64,000 nt of DNA from Methylobacterium sp. PvR107 (GTDB lineage Bacteria; Pseudomonadota; Alphaproteobacteria; Rhizobiales; Beijerinckiaceae): contig NZ_JAFIBW010000001.1 of the NCBI RefSeq assembly GCF_017833295.1, forward strand, positions 4,863,501 to 4,927,500. The letters run 5' to 3'. A model generated the notes under the pieces. It was given only the letters and a program-made list of their open reading frames with translations. It did no database searches and was not told where the DNA came from. Made by a program: the position numbers and the translations under genes. Positions 54,701 to 64,000 of this stretch are shown here, piece after piece (position 1 is the first letter of the stretch; each line of letters opens with the position of its first letter).

Positions 54701-55750
54701 TCAGCGCTGCTCGATCCGTTCGTTCGCCAAGCGCTCGGCGCGGGTCCGCTCGTCGGCGGAGAGGCCCGACAGGGTCTGGTCGAGCCACGCGTCGGACAGA
54801 CCCTGACCGGCGGCGGCGAGATTCCAGGCCGCAGCTTCGACGACGTTCTTAGAAACGCCGCGGCCGACCGCGTAGAGCCGCGCGACCCGGTTCTGCGCGA
54901 TTGCGTTCCCACGTGACGCCGCGTGCAGAAAGTAGCGGGCTGCGGAGCGCTCGTCCTTGGTCACGCCGTTGCCATTGAACAGAAGGATCGCATACTCGAC
55001 CTCGCTGGCGAGATCGCCGTTATCGGCGCCGCGGCGGAAGAGTTGTGCCGCCATTGCGGGATCCTTGGGCACGCCGCGACCCTGGAGGTAGAGCACGCCG
55101 AGATCGTGCTGGGCCGGGCCGATTTCCGCATCCGCAGCCTTCCGGAACTGCGCCGCGGCCGCGGCCTCGTCGGCGGTCGCGCCGGTGCCAATCAGGATCA
55201 GTCCGAGATTGTAGGCGGCTGTAGGCGAGCCCTGAGAGGTGGCCTGCTCCAGCCAGCGGCGGCCAGCCTTGGCATCCTTCGGCATACCGCGCCCGTCGAG
55301 GGCCATGAGGCCCAGGGACGACATGGCGGAGGCGTCGTTCTGAGCCGCCGCAAGCCGGTACCACTCGGCGGCCTTGACCGGGTTCTGCTTGACGCCGAGA
55401 CCCTGATTGTAGAGCTCCCCGAGCAGGGTCATCGCCGCCGCATCCTTGGGATTGGCCTCGATGCGCTTGGTCGCCTCCCGGAAAGCCGTGACGTATTGGC
55501 CGCGCTGGTACGCCCCGTAGGCGAGATCCGGGGGCTGGCCATTGGCCGGGGGCACGGCACCCCTCGTATAGTTCGGGGTGTAGGGACTCGGCAGCTCCGG
55601 CATCTGCTTCTTGCCGGGCTCGGCTCCGGGCGATACGGCCGCCGGCGGAACGCCCTTGGACGGGTCGGCCGGACCGGCGGCCCCCCAGGACGGCCCTTCG
55701 ACAATTGTGAGCGCGACCAGAGCCAGGATCGGGTTCGACAGGCGCTTCAT
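54701..55750 (-). CDS. Sel1-repeat (TPR-like) exported protein
   Basis: This 349-residue protein begins with a signal peptide (MKRLSNPILALVALTIVEGPSWGAAG), a Pro-rich linker, then about six Sel1 repeats from residue 100 (e.g. LLGELYNQGLGVKQNPVKAAEWY; YLQGRGVPKDPAMAAQLF; NGNGVTKDERSAARYF). Sel1 repeats bind partner proteins in the periplasm. The ATG overlaps the stop of the ThiE-like gene (ATGA), so it closes the gap-pgk-fba series. Confidence 0.88.
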   Translation of the reverse strand: MKRLSNPILALVALTIVEGPSWGAAGPADPSKGVPPAAVSPGAEPGKKQMPELPSPYTPNYTRGAVPPANGQPPDLAYGAYQRGQYVTAFREATKRIEANPKDAAAMTLLGELYNQGLGVKQNPVKAAEWYRLAAAQNDASAMSSLGLMALDGRGMPKDAKAGRRWLEQATSQGSPTAAYNLGLILIGTGATADEAAAAAQFRKAADAEIGPAQHDLGVLYLQGRGVPKDPAMAAQLFRRGADNGDLASEVEYAILLFNGNGVTKDERSAARYFLHAASRGNAIAQNRVARLYAVGRGVSKNVVEAAAWNLAAAGQGLSDAWLDQTLSGLSADERTRAERLANERIEQR

Positions 55751-56394
55751 CGCGCGCCCGGGTCCTGAAGCGTCCGCCGGGTGCGCTCGACCGCGCCAGC
55801 GTCCTGGAGCCAGATCCCGCTCTCTAGGCCGACGAATTCAGCCCCGGTCGCCGCCAGCGGCGCGATCTCTTCCGCTGCCGCAGCGACGGCGATGCACGGG
55901 GTCTCGAAAATCTCCGCCCACCACGAGGTGCGCGCCAGCACGCCCTCTGGATCGGGAGCGATGCCGTCCGGATAGAGCCCGCCGACCATCAAGTAATCGA
56001 TGCCCGCCTCGCCGGCCTCCATGGCCGCGTGCTTCGACTCGAGCCCGCCTGCGCCGAGGATGCGCCCCTCCTTCAACCGGCCGCGCAGGTCCTTGAGGTC
56101 GCGCGGCTTGTCGACATGGATGCCGTCGGCACCGCCGCGGATCGCCACCGCGGCCAGATCGCCGACAAAGCCCGGGCAGGCCACGACCAGCGCGGCGCCG
56201 TGCTCCTGGGCCACCGCCGCCACCTGCTTCACCCGTCCAACCAAAGCGCGCTCGTCGGCAGCGGCAAGGCGCAGGATGATTGCGGCCACGTCGCCGGCTT
56301 CGCATGCGGCCTTCAATGCCGCAACGAAACCGTCGAGGTCGGCCGCGTCGAGGCCGTGGGGCCCGAGCAGGGCGAGACGCGCATTGTTGCTCAT
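55747..56394 (-). CDS. ThiE-like (thiamine phosphate synthase fold) protein
   Basis: This 215-residue TIM-barrel protein resembles thiamine phosphate synthase: GGADGIHVDKPRDLKDL (about 90-106), GRILGAGGLESKHAAMEAGE, IDYLMVGGLYPDG and AATGAEFVGLESGIW. The first-strand R-x-K motif and the K-x-T of ThiE are not evident, so it may not make thiamine phosphate. It lies 19 bases after fba. Relatives beside fba occur in Rhizobiales; the function there is unknown to me. Confidence 0.75.
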   Translation of the reverse strand: MSNNARLALLGPHGLDAADLDGFVAALKAACEAGDVAAIILRLAAADERALVGRVKQVAAVAQEHGAALVVACPGFVGDLAAVAIRGGADGIHVDKPRDLKDLRGRLKEGRILGAGGLESKHAAMEAGEAGIDYLMVGGLYPDGIAPDPEGVLARTSWWAEIFETPCIAVAAAAEEIAPLAATGAEFVGLESGIWLQDAGAVERTRRTLQDPGAR

Positions 56395-56413
56395 CGCGGG
56401 GGGCTACGCGTCC

Positions 56414-57484
56414 TTACCGGGCGCCGATCTTCGGATCGAGCGCCCCGCTGGCGTAGCGCTTTGCCATCTCGGCGACCGAGATCGGCCGGATCTTCGAGCC
56501 CTTGCCCGCAGTGTCGAACTCCTCAAAGCGCTGCTTGCAGAGCTTCGTCATCGCCTCCATGGCGGGCTTCAGGTACTTGCGCGGATCGAATTCGGACGGG
56601 TTCTCGGTCAGGATCTTCCGGATCTGGCCGGTCATCGCCATTCGGTTGTCGGTGTCGATGTTGATCTTGCGCACGCCGTGCTTGATGCCGCGCTGAATCT
56701 CCTCGACCGGGACGCCCCAGGTCGGCTTCATCTGGCCGCCATACTGGTTGATGATGTCCTGCAGGTCCTGCGGCACCGACGAGGAGCCGTGCATGACGAG
56801 GTGGGTCGTCGGCAGGCGGCGGTGGATCTCCTCGATCACGTTCATCGCCAGAACCTCGCCGTCTGGCTGGCGGGTGAACTTGTAGGCGCCGTGGCTGGTG
56901 CCCATGGCTACGGCCAGAGCATCGACCTTGGTGGCCTCGACGAACTTCACCGCCTCGTCCGGATCGGTCAGGAGCTGGTCGTGGCTGAGGGTGCCCTCAG
57001 CGCCGTGTCCATCCTCGGCCTCGCCCTGGCCACTCTCCAGGGAACCCAGCACGCCCAGCTCGCCCTCGACGGAGACGCCGGCCCAATGCGCCATCTTGGT
57101 GACGTTGCGGGTGATCTCGACGTTGTAGTTGTAATCGGCCGGGGTCTTGCCGTCGGCCTTCAGCGAGCCGTCCATCATCACCGAGGTGAAGCCGTACTGG
57201 ATGGCGGTGGCGCAGGTCGCTTCGTTGTTGCCGTGGTCGAGATGCATGCAGACCGGGATGTGCGGGTAGATCTCGACGAGCCCGTCGATCAGCTTGGCCA
57301 GCACGACGTCGTTGGCGTAGGCGCGGGCACCGCGGCTCGCCTGCAGGATGACGGGCGAGTCCGTGGCGTCGGCCGCCGCCATGATGGCCAGCCCCTGCTC
57401 CATGTTGTTCAGGTTGAAGGCGGGCACCCCGTACTCGTACTCAGCGGCGTGATCGAGGAGCTGCCGGAGGGTGATGCGTGCCAT
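56414..57484 (-). CDS. fbaA: Class II fructose-bisphosphate aldolase
   Basis: It cleaves or forms fructose 1,6-bisphosphate (and sedoheptulose bisphosphate) with a zinc ion. The 356-residue protein has [14 protein letters not shown], the zinc motif [11 protein letters not shown] (about 82-92), [28 protein letters not shown] with zinc His, and [15 protein letters not shown]. This is the long CbbA-type class II form used in the Calvin cycle and in gluconeogenesis. Confidence 0.95.
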   Translation of the reverse strand: MARITLRQLLDHAAEYEYGVPAFNLNNMEQGLAIMAAADATDSPVILQASRGARAYANDVVLAKLIDGLVEIYPHIPVCMHLDHGNNEATCATAIQYGFTSVMMDGSLKADGKTPADYNYNVEITRNVTKMAHWAGVSVEGELGVLGSLESGQGEAEDGHGAEGTLSHDQLLTDPDEAVKFVEATKVDALAVAMGTSHGAYKFTRQPDGEVLAMNVIEEIHRRLPTTHLVMHGSSSVPQDLQDIINQYGGQMKPTWGVPVEEIQRGIKHGVRKINIDTDNRMAMTGQIRKILTENPSEFDPRKYLKPAMEAMTKLCKQRFEEFDTAGKGSKIRPISVAEMAKRYASGALDPKIGAR

Positions 57485-57636
57485 CGTGCGTGTCTTCCCG
57501 TTTCCGTTTGGTCGTCCGCCCGATCGCCGATGGCGCCCTGAGGCGCTCAGCGGAGCTGTATCGTATCGCTCTGCCGAGAGCCTTGCTTTCGGTCAATCTC
57601 AGACGCCGAATTGCCCAGTCCTTGGCCGGATGATCC

Positions 57637-57894
57637 TCAACCCGTTCTGCTCTCCAGAGCCGCGACACGTTTCTCGAACTCGCTGACCCGCGCAGCGAAA
57701 TCGCCGACCGTTTCGCCCATCATCACGAGCATCCCGGTTGCATTCCGACGATCCTTGCGCAGACCGAGATCGAGGCGACCGATCCGCGCTTCGAGCCTGC
57801 CGAACCGCGTCACCGTCTCGGCCGGCAGATCCGCTCGGCTCGCCTGGATGCCCTTCAGGATCTCGAAAGTCGCGTTCTCCTCGTTTTCACCCAT
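57637..57894 (-). CDS. Small coiled-coil protein
   Basis: This 85-residue protein begins MGENEENATFEILKGIQ and shows heptads (FGRLEARIGRLDLGLRKDRR, then DFAARVSEFEKRVAALESR), so it is helical and probably self-associates. No family is recognised. It lies between pgk and fba, whose reading direction it shares. The ATG at 57894 is used; the same frame stays open upstream through antisense of pgk. Confidence 0.6.
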   Translation of the reverse strand: MGENEENATFEILKGIQASRADLPAETVTRFGRLEARIGRLDLGLRKDRRNATGMLVMMGETVGDFAARVSEFEKRVAALESRTG

Positions 57895-57971
57895 CGACTC
57901 GGCCACCCGCCTGAGGAACGCCGCGATACTAGATGGAGTCGCGCCGCTGGGGGAGCAGTCCAAGGGCCTCC

Positions 57972-59174
57972 TCAGTCCTTCGCCCGCAGTGCCTCGACGC
58001 CCGGCAGGGCCTTGCCTTCCAGCCATTCGAGGAACGCGCCGCCCGCGGTCGACACATAGGTGAAATCCTGCGCCACGCCCGCATGGTTCAGGGCGGCCAC
58101 GGTGTCGCCACCGCCCGCCACCGAGACCAGCTGGCCGGCCTTCGTCCGCGCGGCCGCGTGCCTGGCGGCGGCCACCGTGGCGGCGTCGAACGGCGCGAGC
58201 TCGAACGCGCCAAGCGGGCCGTTCCAGACCAGGGTCTTGGCCCCGTCGATGGCGGCATCGATCTCGGCGACCGAGCGCGGGCCGGCATCGAGGATCATGC
58301 TGGATTCCGGCACGGCGTCCACCGACACGGTGTCGTGAGGGGCCTGCGCCTTGAACTCCGTCGCGGCCACCGCGTCCACCGGCAGGATGATCCGGCAGCC
58401 CGCCTTCTCGGCCGCCGCCAGGATCCGGGTCGCGGTCTCGGCGAGATCCTTCTCGCACAGGGACTTGCCGACGGACTTGCCCTGCGCGTGCAGGAAGGTG
58501 TTGGCCATGCCGCCGCCGATCACCAGCATGTCGACCTTGGCGACGAGGTTCTCCAGAAGATCGATCTTGGAGGACACCTTGGCGCCGCCGACCAGCGCGA
58601 TCACCGGGCGCTCGGGTGATTCCAGGCCCTTGGTCAGGGCCTCGAGCTCGGCCTGCATCTCGCGGCCTGCATAGGCCGGCAGCCGGTGCGCCAGGCCCTC
58701 GGTGGAGGCGTGGGCCCGGTGGGCCGCTGAGAAAGCCTCGTTGACGTAGACGTCACCGTTCGCCGCCAGCGCGTCCGCGAAGGCCGAGTCGTTCTTCTCC
58801 TCGCCCGGATGGTAGCGGGTGTTCTCGAGGAGCAGGACATCGCCGTCCTGGAGGGCCGCCACCGCCTGCGCGGCCGCCTCGCCGACGCAATCCGTCGCGA
58901 AGGCGACGTTGCGCCCCAGGGCCGCCGCGAGCGCCGGCACCACCGGCTCCAGGGAATCCTTCGGCTCGCGCTTGCCCTTCGGCCGCCCGAAATGCGCCAG
59001 CAGGATCACCCTCGCGCCCTGCTCGGCGACCTCGCGGATCGTCGGCGCGACACGCGCGATGCGGGTCGCGTCGGTGACGCGGCCGTTCTCCATCGGCACG
59101 TTCAGGTCGACGCGCATGAGAACCCGCTTGCCCGTCAGGGAGCCGGTGTCGTCGAGGGTACGGAAGGCGCTCAT
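57972..59174 (-). CDS. pgk: Phosphoglycerate kinase
   Basis: It moves phosphate between 1,3-bisphosphoglycerate and ADP. The 400-residue protein has [81 protein letters not shown] and the C-terminal [17 protein letters not shown]. The start is ATG 59174, 37 bases after the stop of the TM protein gene. It is in one leftward unit with gap and fba. Confidence 0.96.
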   Translation of the reverse strand: MSAFRTLDDTGSLTGKRVLMRVDLNVPMENGRVTDATRIARVAPTIREVAEQGARVILLAHFGRPKGKREPKDSLEPVVPALAAALGRNVAFATDCVGEAAAQAVAALQDGDVLLLENTRYHPGEEKNDSAFADALAANGDVYVNEAFSAAHRAHASTEGLAHRLPAYAGREMQAELEALTKGLESPERPVIALVGGAKVSSKIDLLENLVAKVDMLVIGGGMANTFLHAQGKSVGKSLCEKDLAETATRILAAAEKAGCRIILPVDAVAATEFKAQAPHDTVSVDAVPESSMILDAGPRSVAEIDAAIDGAKTLVWNGPLGAFELAPFDAATVAAARHAAARTKAGQLVSVAGGGDTVAALNHAGVAQDFTYVSTAGGAFLEWLEGKALPGVEALRAKD

Positions 59175-59211
59175 GCGGTCTGTTGCGGTCCTGTGCGGGG
59201 GCGCGAGTGGA

Positions 59212-59679
59212 TTACTGGACGGTCGTGCCGATGGCGGTACGCTGCGGCAGCAGGCGGTCGAGGTTGAGCCGCTGAACCGCGACCATCAGGACGACGGTCA
59301 AAATGGCCGTGATGACGGCGGTGAGGACCAGGGCGCCGGTCCCGGGCAGACGCCGGGTGCGCTCGGCCAGACCGCGCATCTCCGTGCGGAGCGCAGCGAG
59401 GTCGGATTGGCGCGCCGATTCGTTCATCCGATTCGCGGCGTTCTCGACCTTGTCCTCGACGCGGGTCAGCAGTGCCTCGGAGCGGGCGTACTTGTCCTCG
59501 ATGCGCGAGCACTTGTCCTCGATCCGCGCGAGCTGGTCGAAGAGCTGATTGGCCGGAAGCGCGTGCGACGGCGCGATACCGGCGGGGGCAACCGCCGCGG
59601 CGGGGGGCGGCGGAGCCGGCCTCGGTGCGGGCGGCACGAAGTCCGGCCCAGCTGACGTGCCCTGCGAAGCGTCGGTCAT
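59212..59679 (-). CDS. Tail-anchored coiled-coil membrane protein
   Basis: This 155-residue protein has a Pro/Ala-rich N-terminus (to about 43), a coiled coil (about 46-110, with a repeated RIEDK(C/Y) unit), and one membrane segment near the C-terminus ([20 protein letters not shown]), ending in a short basic tail. No family is recognised. It is placed between gap and pgk on the same strand, and may tether or order enzymes there, which is inference. Confidence 0.65.
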   Translation of the reverse strand: MTDASQGTSAGPDFVPPAPRPAPPPPAAAVAPAGIAPSHALPANQLFDQLARIEDKCSRIEDKYARSEALLTRVEDKVENAANRMNESARQSDLAALRTEMRGLAERTRRLPGTGALVLTAVITAILTVVLMVAVQRLNLDRLLPQRTAIGTTVQ

Positions 59680-59768
59680 CCCTGAAGAGTCCCTGGTCCG
59701 AAGAAAGGCCGTCTGAATAAACCGGCGGCCGCCGCCCTCTCACGAGGCGGCGACCACGGCAAGGCAGC

Positions 59769-60773
<1,005 letters not shown>

Positions 60774-61222
60774 GGCGTGACTCCTTCCTGATGCGGCGCA
60801 CCGCGCGCCGGACCGCTGGGCACGGTCCGCGGGGCGGTCTCGGCGGCCCGCCTCCGTGCCGTCCGGGCCGGGCGGATCTGGGCGGGCGGGTTTGAACCTG
60901 CGATGAACCGGCCCGGGAGACGCCGCGCTCCGCGGCCAGAGACCGTCGGATCAGACGGCGCAGGCTGAGGCCTCGGGACTGTCACGGATCGGCTATCCGG
61001 CCTGTCTCGCGCGGTCCCTCTCGGGAGCGCGCGGCTGTCTAGCATGGCGCCCCTACCTGTCAAACGCGCGGCCATGACAAACCTCGTCGATCCACCGACC
61101 AATAAACAAGGATTGCTGCGCTCCATTACGTGGCCGGATCGATCCCGGTGCGGGACGCCATTTCGGACTGGAAATCCAGCAGCATTCGACGGAAAGCTTC
61201 CCGTCGAGGCGGACACGACACC
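60774..61222. other. 449-base divergent intergenic region between gap and DUF4164
   Basis: There is no gene here. It holds the candidate gap promoter and, on the other side, the AT-richer CCAATAAACAAGG near 61098, which may serve the DUF4164-zapA transcript. The GC-rich part 60790-60990 has several short inverted repeats that could fold in a gap leader. In many relatives a transketolase gene stands between zapA and gap; it is absent. Confidence 0.5.
61036..61063 (-). promoter_or_regulatory. Candidate sigma-70 promoter for gap
   Basis: On the minus strand TTGACA (61063-61058) and TAGACA (61041-61036) are separated by 16 bases. The -35 is perfect and the -10 is partial. The start point would be near 61028, giving a leader of about 255 bases before the gap GTG. 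Confidence 0.45.
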
Positions 61223-61507
61223 ATGGCCGACGCGACCGATACCGATTCCATCGACGAAGCCCTCGCGCGTCTCGACGCAGCCCTGAGCCGCCTGGACGCC
61301 GTGGTCGCCCACCGGATCGAGGCGGCGGCGCAGCCCGACGACCGGGATGCCGAGCTCGCCCTCATGGACGAGGATCGGGCCCGCCTGGCCGCTGCCCTCG
61401 ACGCGGCCAGCGCCCGCCTCGCCGAGGTCTCGGCCACCACCGGCGCGGTCGGCTACCGGCTCGACCGCGCCATCGAGACCGTCCAGGATGTGCTCGGACG
61501 CTCCTGA
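61223..61507 (+). CDS. DUF4164 family coiled-coil protein
   Basis: This 94-residue protein is mostly one coiled coil (IDEALARLDAALSRLDAVVAHRIE; EDRARLAAALDAASARLAEVSA) and matches DUF4164 by its place before zapA and its ending YRLDRAIETVQDVLG. It is cytoplasmic and perhaps linked with division. ATG at 61223 gives MADATDTD. zapA starts 53 bases downstream. Confidence 0.82.
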   Translation: MADATDTDSIDEALARLDAALSRLDAVVAHRIEAAAQPDDRDAELALMDEDRARLAAALDAASARLAEVSATTGAVGYRLDRAIETVQDVLGRS

Positions 61508-61560
61508 GGCAACGGCCCCGCCCTCTGAGCGTTCATCGGAGCAGCCCGTCGGAGCAGCCC

Positions 61561-61932
61561 TTGCCGCAGATCAACGTGACTATCGACGGCCGCAGCTACC
61601 GCATGGCCTGCGGGTCGGGCGAGGAAGCCCATCTCACCGGTCTTGCTGAGACCCTGGACGAGCGCATCGGCGAGATGCGCAAGAATTTCGGCGAGATCGG
61701 CGACATGCGCCTTCAAGTCATGGCCGCCCTCACGATCGCCGATGAACTGTCCGAATTGCGGGGACGGCTCTCGACGCTGGAGACGCAGGTCGCCGAGCTG
61801 CGCCAGACCACGGAGACCGCCGAGCAGGGCCGCGCGGAGGATGCGGCGCGGGCGGCAACGGGAATCGGCCGTGCGGCGGAGCGCATCGGGCGGCTGGCAG
61901 ACGCGCTCGGGGGATCCGCCCCACGCGGCTGA
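61561..61932 (+). CDS. zapA: Cell division protein ZapA
   Basis: ZapA bundles FtsZ filaments at the division site. The 123-residue protein has the ZapA start MPQINVTIDGRSYRMACGSGEEAHL, then LAETLDERIGEMRKNFGEIGDMRLQVMAAL and a C-terminal coiled coil. The start is TTG at 61561. The 6S RNA gene often seen after zapA in other proteobacteria does not fit in the 53 bases before the converging regulator gene. Confidence 0.92.
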   Translation: MPQINVTIDGRSYRMACGSGEEAHLTGLAETLDERIGEMRKNFGEIGDMRLQVMAALTIADELSELRGRLSTLETQVAELRQTTETAEQGRAEDAARAATGIGRAAERIGRLADALGGSAPRG

Positions 61933-61985
61933 GCGCGCCCGCCGCCGCGCCGCGTTGGCGTTTGCGCCGGTCCCGGCGGCTCGCC

Positions 61986-62654
61986 TCAGCCGGTCTCGGC
62001 GATGTAGCGGCCGAGCGCGGCCGCGGCCCGGAGCATGTGGGCGCGCATGCGGCGCGCCGCCGTCTCGCCGTCCCCTTCCGCGATCGCCGCCAGGATCTCG
62101 CCGTGCTCCTCCCGCGACCGGCGGATCCGGTCGGCGTGGCGCAGCTGCGTGCGCCGAAAGGCGGCGAGGCGCTCGCGGATCGCCAGCGCCTGCTCGGCCA
62201 TGAATCCGTTATGGGTCGCCGTGTAGAGCGCTTCATGGAAGGTGCGGTTGAAGCGGTCGTAGGCGTCGACGTCGCCCGCCTCCACCGCCCGGGCCGATTC
62301 CTCGTGCAGCTCCATGAGCTGCCCTCGCTCGAGGGGCGTCATCCGGTAGGTGGCCAGCCGGGCGCACATCGCCTCGATCTCGGCGGTGGTCTCGAACATG
62401 TCGGCGATCCGCTGCGGCGTCAGGCGCACCACCACGACGCCCCGGCGGGGCCGGATCTCCACCAGCCCCGAGGCCGCGAGCTGCCGCAGCGCCTCGCGAA
62501 CGGGCGTACGCGAGGCGCCGTAGCGATCCGCGAGATTCTGCTCGTCAAGCGCCGTGCCGGCCGCGATCGTTCCCGACGCGATCGCGTCCGTGAGTGCGTC
62601 GCGGATCCGGTCCGAGAGCAGCCCAGTCTCGATCTTCTGAAAATCTCCGTGCAT
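61986..62654 (-). CDS. GntR family transcriptional regulator (FCD type)
   Basis: This 222-residue regulator has the GntR winged helix (about 18-80: LADRYGASRTPVREALRQLAASGLVEI) and a C-terminal FCD helical domain with metal-site residues (D and H in FETTAEIEAMCARLATYR, RFNRTFHEALYTATHN). It reads leftward, after madM, so it is probably in the madLM transcript. A malonate or related ligand is inferred from context. Confidence 0.88.
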   Translation of the reverse strand: MHGDFQKIETGLLSDRIRDALTDAIASGTIAAGTALDEQNLADRYGASRTPVREALRQLAASGLVEIRPRRGVVVVRLTPQRIADMFETTAEIEAMCARLATYRMTPLERGQLMELHEESARAVEAGDVDAYDRFNRTFHEALYTATHNGFMAEQALAIRERLAAFRRTQLRHADRIRRSREEHGEILAAIAEGDGETAARRMRAHMLRAAAALGRYIAETG

Positions 62655-62722
62655 CCGCCGTTCCTAGACCATCCCGCGAGCGGCGACTGCCAGTCTTCGG
62701 GTCAGACGATGCGGAAGCATAG

Positions 62723-62762
62723 CCTAATCCACAGAGTGGGATCAGGAAACGGCAGGATTAGG
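62723..62762. promoter_or_regulatory. Inverted repeat between madM and the GntR gene
   Basis: CCTAATCC (62723-62730) and GGATTAGG (62755-62762) form an 8-bp inverted repeat with 24 bases between, starting 4 bases after the madM stop and 68 before the regulator's ATG. It might be an operator for the regulator or an inefficient terminator of madM. Confidence 0.35.
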
Positions 62763-62766
62763 GTGT

Positions 62767-63543
62767 CTAGCCGACGAGGGCGCGCACCGTCAGAAACAGG
62801 AGGGAGGGCCCGACGAGGCAGCCGATGCCGGTGTGGAATGTCGCCGTGAGGGCGCCGTAAGGCACGAGCTTCGGATCGGTCGCAGCCAGACCGCCCGCGA
62901 CCCCGCTCACCGTGCCCATCAGCCCGCCATACGCCATGGCCGAGCGCGGATTGTCGAGGCCGATCATCCGCGCCACCAGGGGCGTACCCACCATGACCAT
63001 CACCGCCTTGGTCACCCCCGTGGCGATGGACAGTGCCATCACGGTGGAATCCGCACCGATCGCCGCACCGGTGACGGGGCCGACGATGTAGGTGATCGCC
63101 CCCGCGCCGATCGTCGTGATCGAGACGGCATCGTGGTAGCCGAAAGCCACGGCGGTCAGAGTTCCGACGATGAACGGCAGGATCGTGCCGAGGGCGAGCG
63201 CTAGGACGCCGAGCAGGCCGGCCCGCCGCGCCTCGACCACATCCACCTCGAAGGCGGTCGCGACGATGGCGAAATCGCGCAGCATCGCGCCGCCCATGAG
63301 GCCGATTCCGGCGAGCGCCGGGATGTCGGCAAGCCCTTTCTTCCCGCCCGTATAGAGCCCGCCGACATAGGCCAGGACCAGCCCCAGCACGATCGCGATG
63401 GCGGAGCCGTGGACGCGGCCGTTGGTGAGATACTTGGCGGCGCGATTCGAGACGAGGATCAGCGCCCCGACCACCGCGAAGGCGGCCACGAGGCTCTGCT
63501 CGATGAAGACGTGCTCGATGCCGTGCCAGATCTCGTGTCCCAT
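62767..63543 (-). CDS. madM: Malonate transporter subunit MadM
   Basis: MadM with MadL imports malonate with sodium or protons. The 258-residue membrane protein has seven or more hydrophobic segments, a TNGRVHGSAIAIVLGLVLAYVGG stretch, GIGLMGGAMLRDFAIVATAFEVD, and FHTGIGCLVGPSLLF at the end, as in MadM. The ATG at 63543 is 5 bases after the madL stop; the frame extends upstream through madL on the same strand but without membrane character. Confidence 0.9.
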   Translation of the reverse strand: MGHEIWHGIEHVFIEQSLVAAFAVVGALILVSNRAAKYLTNGRVHGSAIAIVLGLVLAYVGGLYTGGKKGLADIPALAGIGLMGGAMLRDFAIVATAFEVDVVEARRAGLLGVLALALGTILPFIVGTLTAVAFGYHDAVSITTIGAGAITYIVGPVTGAAIGADSTVMALSIATGVTKAVMVMVGTPLVARMIGLDNPRSAMAYGGLMGTVSGVAGGLAATDPKLVPYGALTATFHTGIGCLVGPSLLFLTVRALVG

Positions 63544-63548
63544 GGCGT

Positions 63549-64000
63549 TCAGCCCTTCCTGACGGCGGTTGCCGAAGCCGGTGCTGCGTCGGGGGCTTCG
63601 GCATCGCCGCCGATTACCGATCCACCGTGCTCGACGGTGGCGCTGCCCGGATCCCGGCGGCCGATCCGGCTGAGCAGGGCCACGGCGCCGAAACACAGCA
63701 CCAGCGAGCCGGTCGCCGCGATGAGCACGATCGGGCCGCCGCTGACCGCAGCCACCACGTTCTGCTGGGCCGCCATGGCGACCACGATCGGGATGTACAT
63801 GCCCGCCCAGAACTCGACACCGAACTGGACGCCTTTGGTCAGGCGGCCGTGGCGGGAGAGCCAGAGCCGGGCGGCGATCAGCAGGATCATGGCGATGCCG
63901 ACGCCGCCGACATTGGCCTTCACGCCGAGGGCAATGCCGAGAAGGTCGCCGAGATACACGCCGATCAACGTGCAGGCAGCGAGCAGAGCGACACCGAGGA
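63549..64000 (-). CDS. madL: Malonate transporter subunit MadL (5' end beyond the window)
   Basis: The product has the MadL sequence VALLAACTLIGVYLGDLLGI near the window edge, then VKANVGGVGIAMILLI, QFGVEFWAGMYIPIVVAMAAQQNVVAA and a third membrane segment. The tail after about residue 110 is Ala/Asp-rich and longer than usual. The reading frame stays open to base 64000. A TTG at 63968 is the first start-like codon, but MadL's typical lead (MxIYGVALL) would begin further out, so the gene is taken as partial. Confidence 0.88.
   Translation of the reverse strand, partial: LGVALLAACTLIGVYLGDLLGIALGVKANVGGVGIAMILLIAARLWLSRHGRLTKGVQFGVEFWAGMYIPIVVAMAAQQNVVAAVSGGPIVLIAATGSLVLCFGAVALLSRIGRRDPGSATVEHGGSVIGGDAEAPDAAPASATAVRKG

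Noticed and set aside
60885..60910. GGGTTTGAACCTGC, which looks like a tRNA T arm
   Set aside because: The flanking bases give no T stem of five pairs, no acceptor stem and no anticodon arm on either strand.
61933..61985. Place for a 6S RNA gene after zapA
   Set aside because: Only 53 bases separate zapA from the converging GntR gene, too short for 6S RNA.

Overview
The window is GC-rich chromosomal DNA (estimated by eye at close to 70% G+C) from an alphaproteobacterium of the order Hyphomicrobiales (Rhizobiales). A Methylobacterium-like member fits best. The basis is the conserved block rplU-rpmA-GNAT-obgE-proB-proA-nadD-rsfS-rlmH-envC-ctpA, the alphaproteobacterial families GapR/DUF2312, DUF1244, DUF2939, DUF4164 and DUF4167, a MOFRL-type glycerate kinase like that of the serine cycle, and the gap-pgk-fba order. 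The genus is inference. Almost everything is core chromosome. I see no complete transposon, prophage, CRISPR array, rRNA or tRNA.

Layout. 1-1.8 kb: the tail of a response regulator, small envelope proteins and RppH. 1.9-13.7 kb: a leftward block for cell-wall turnover (deacetylase, CtpA, EnvC), ribosome maturation (RlmH, RsfS, ObgE, L27, L21), NAD synthesis (NadD) and proline synthesis (ProA, ProB). It is interrupted by an opposite-strand half-gene of an oxalate-decarboxylase-type bicupin. 13.8-19.2 kb: YceI, RuvA, an iron storage pair (bfd-bfr) behind a perfect 12-bp palindrome, dapB, gpmA and alkB. 19.3-28.7 kb: secreted unknowns, a gamma-glutamyltransferase-family enzyme, asd, an alkaline-phosphatase-superfamily phosphodiesterase behind a 19-base G tract, GapR, DUF1244 and N-formylglutamate amidohydrolase.

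28.9-38 kb: carbon metabolism (glycerate 2-kinase, pyruvate kinase), a hydrolase/TPR pair, rpmJ, a PAS protein, a PEBP protein, ubiG and lysC. 38-48.6 kb: ptsP, prfA, prmC, a DUF4167 protein with a long Q/R/D/N-rich tail, a leftward set (unknown methyltransferase, rlmE, ppx/gppA), a lone CheY-like protein and a double cold-shock protein with a glycine-rich linker. 48.7-54.7 kb: the most accessory-looking part, with an iron-associated DUF3649-PepSY-DUF3325 membrane set and an aldehyde dehydrogenase-DUF779-AhpD-like-cupin set. 54.7-62 kb: a leftward gap-(TM protein)-pgk-(small coiled coil)-fba-(ThiE-like)-(Sel1) series, with DUF4164 and zapA diverging from it. 62-64 kb: malonate carrier madL-madM and a GntR regulator, running off the right edge.

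Novelty candidates: the Ald-DUF779-AhpD-cupin set, the three uncharacterised partners threaded through the lower-glycolysis operon, a composite intergenic repeat with an outer and an inner module, and the bicupin half-gene whose metal-binding His is replaced by Asn. No complete new system is proven here.
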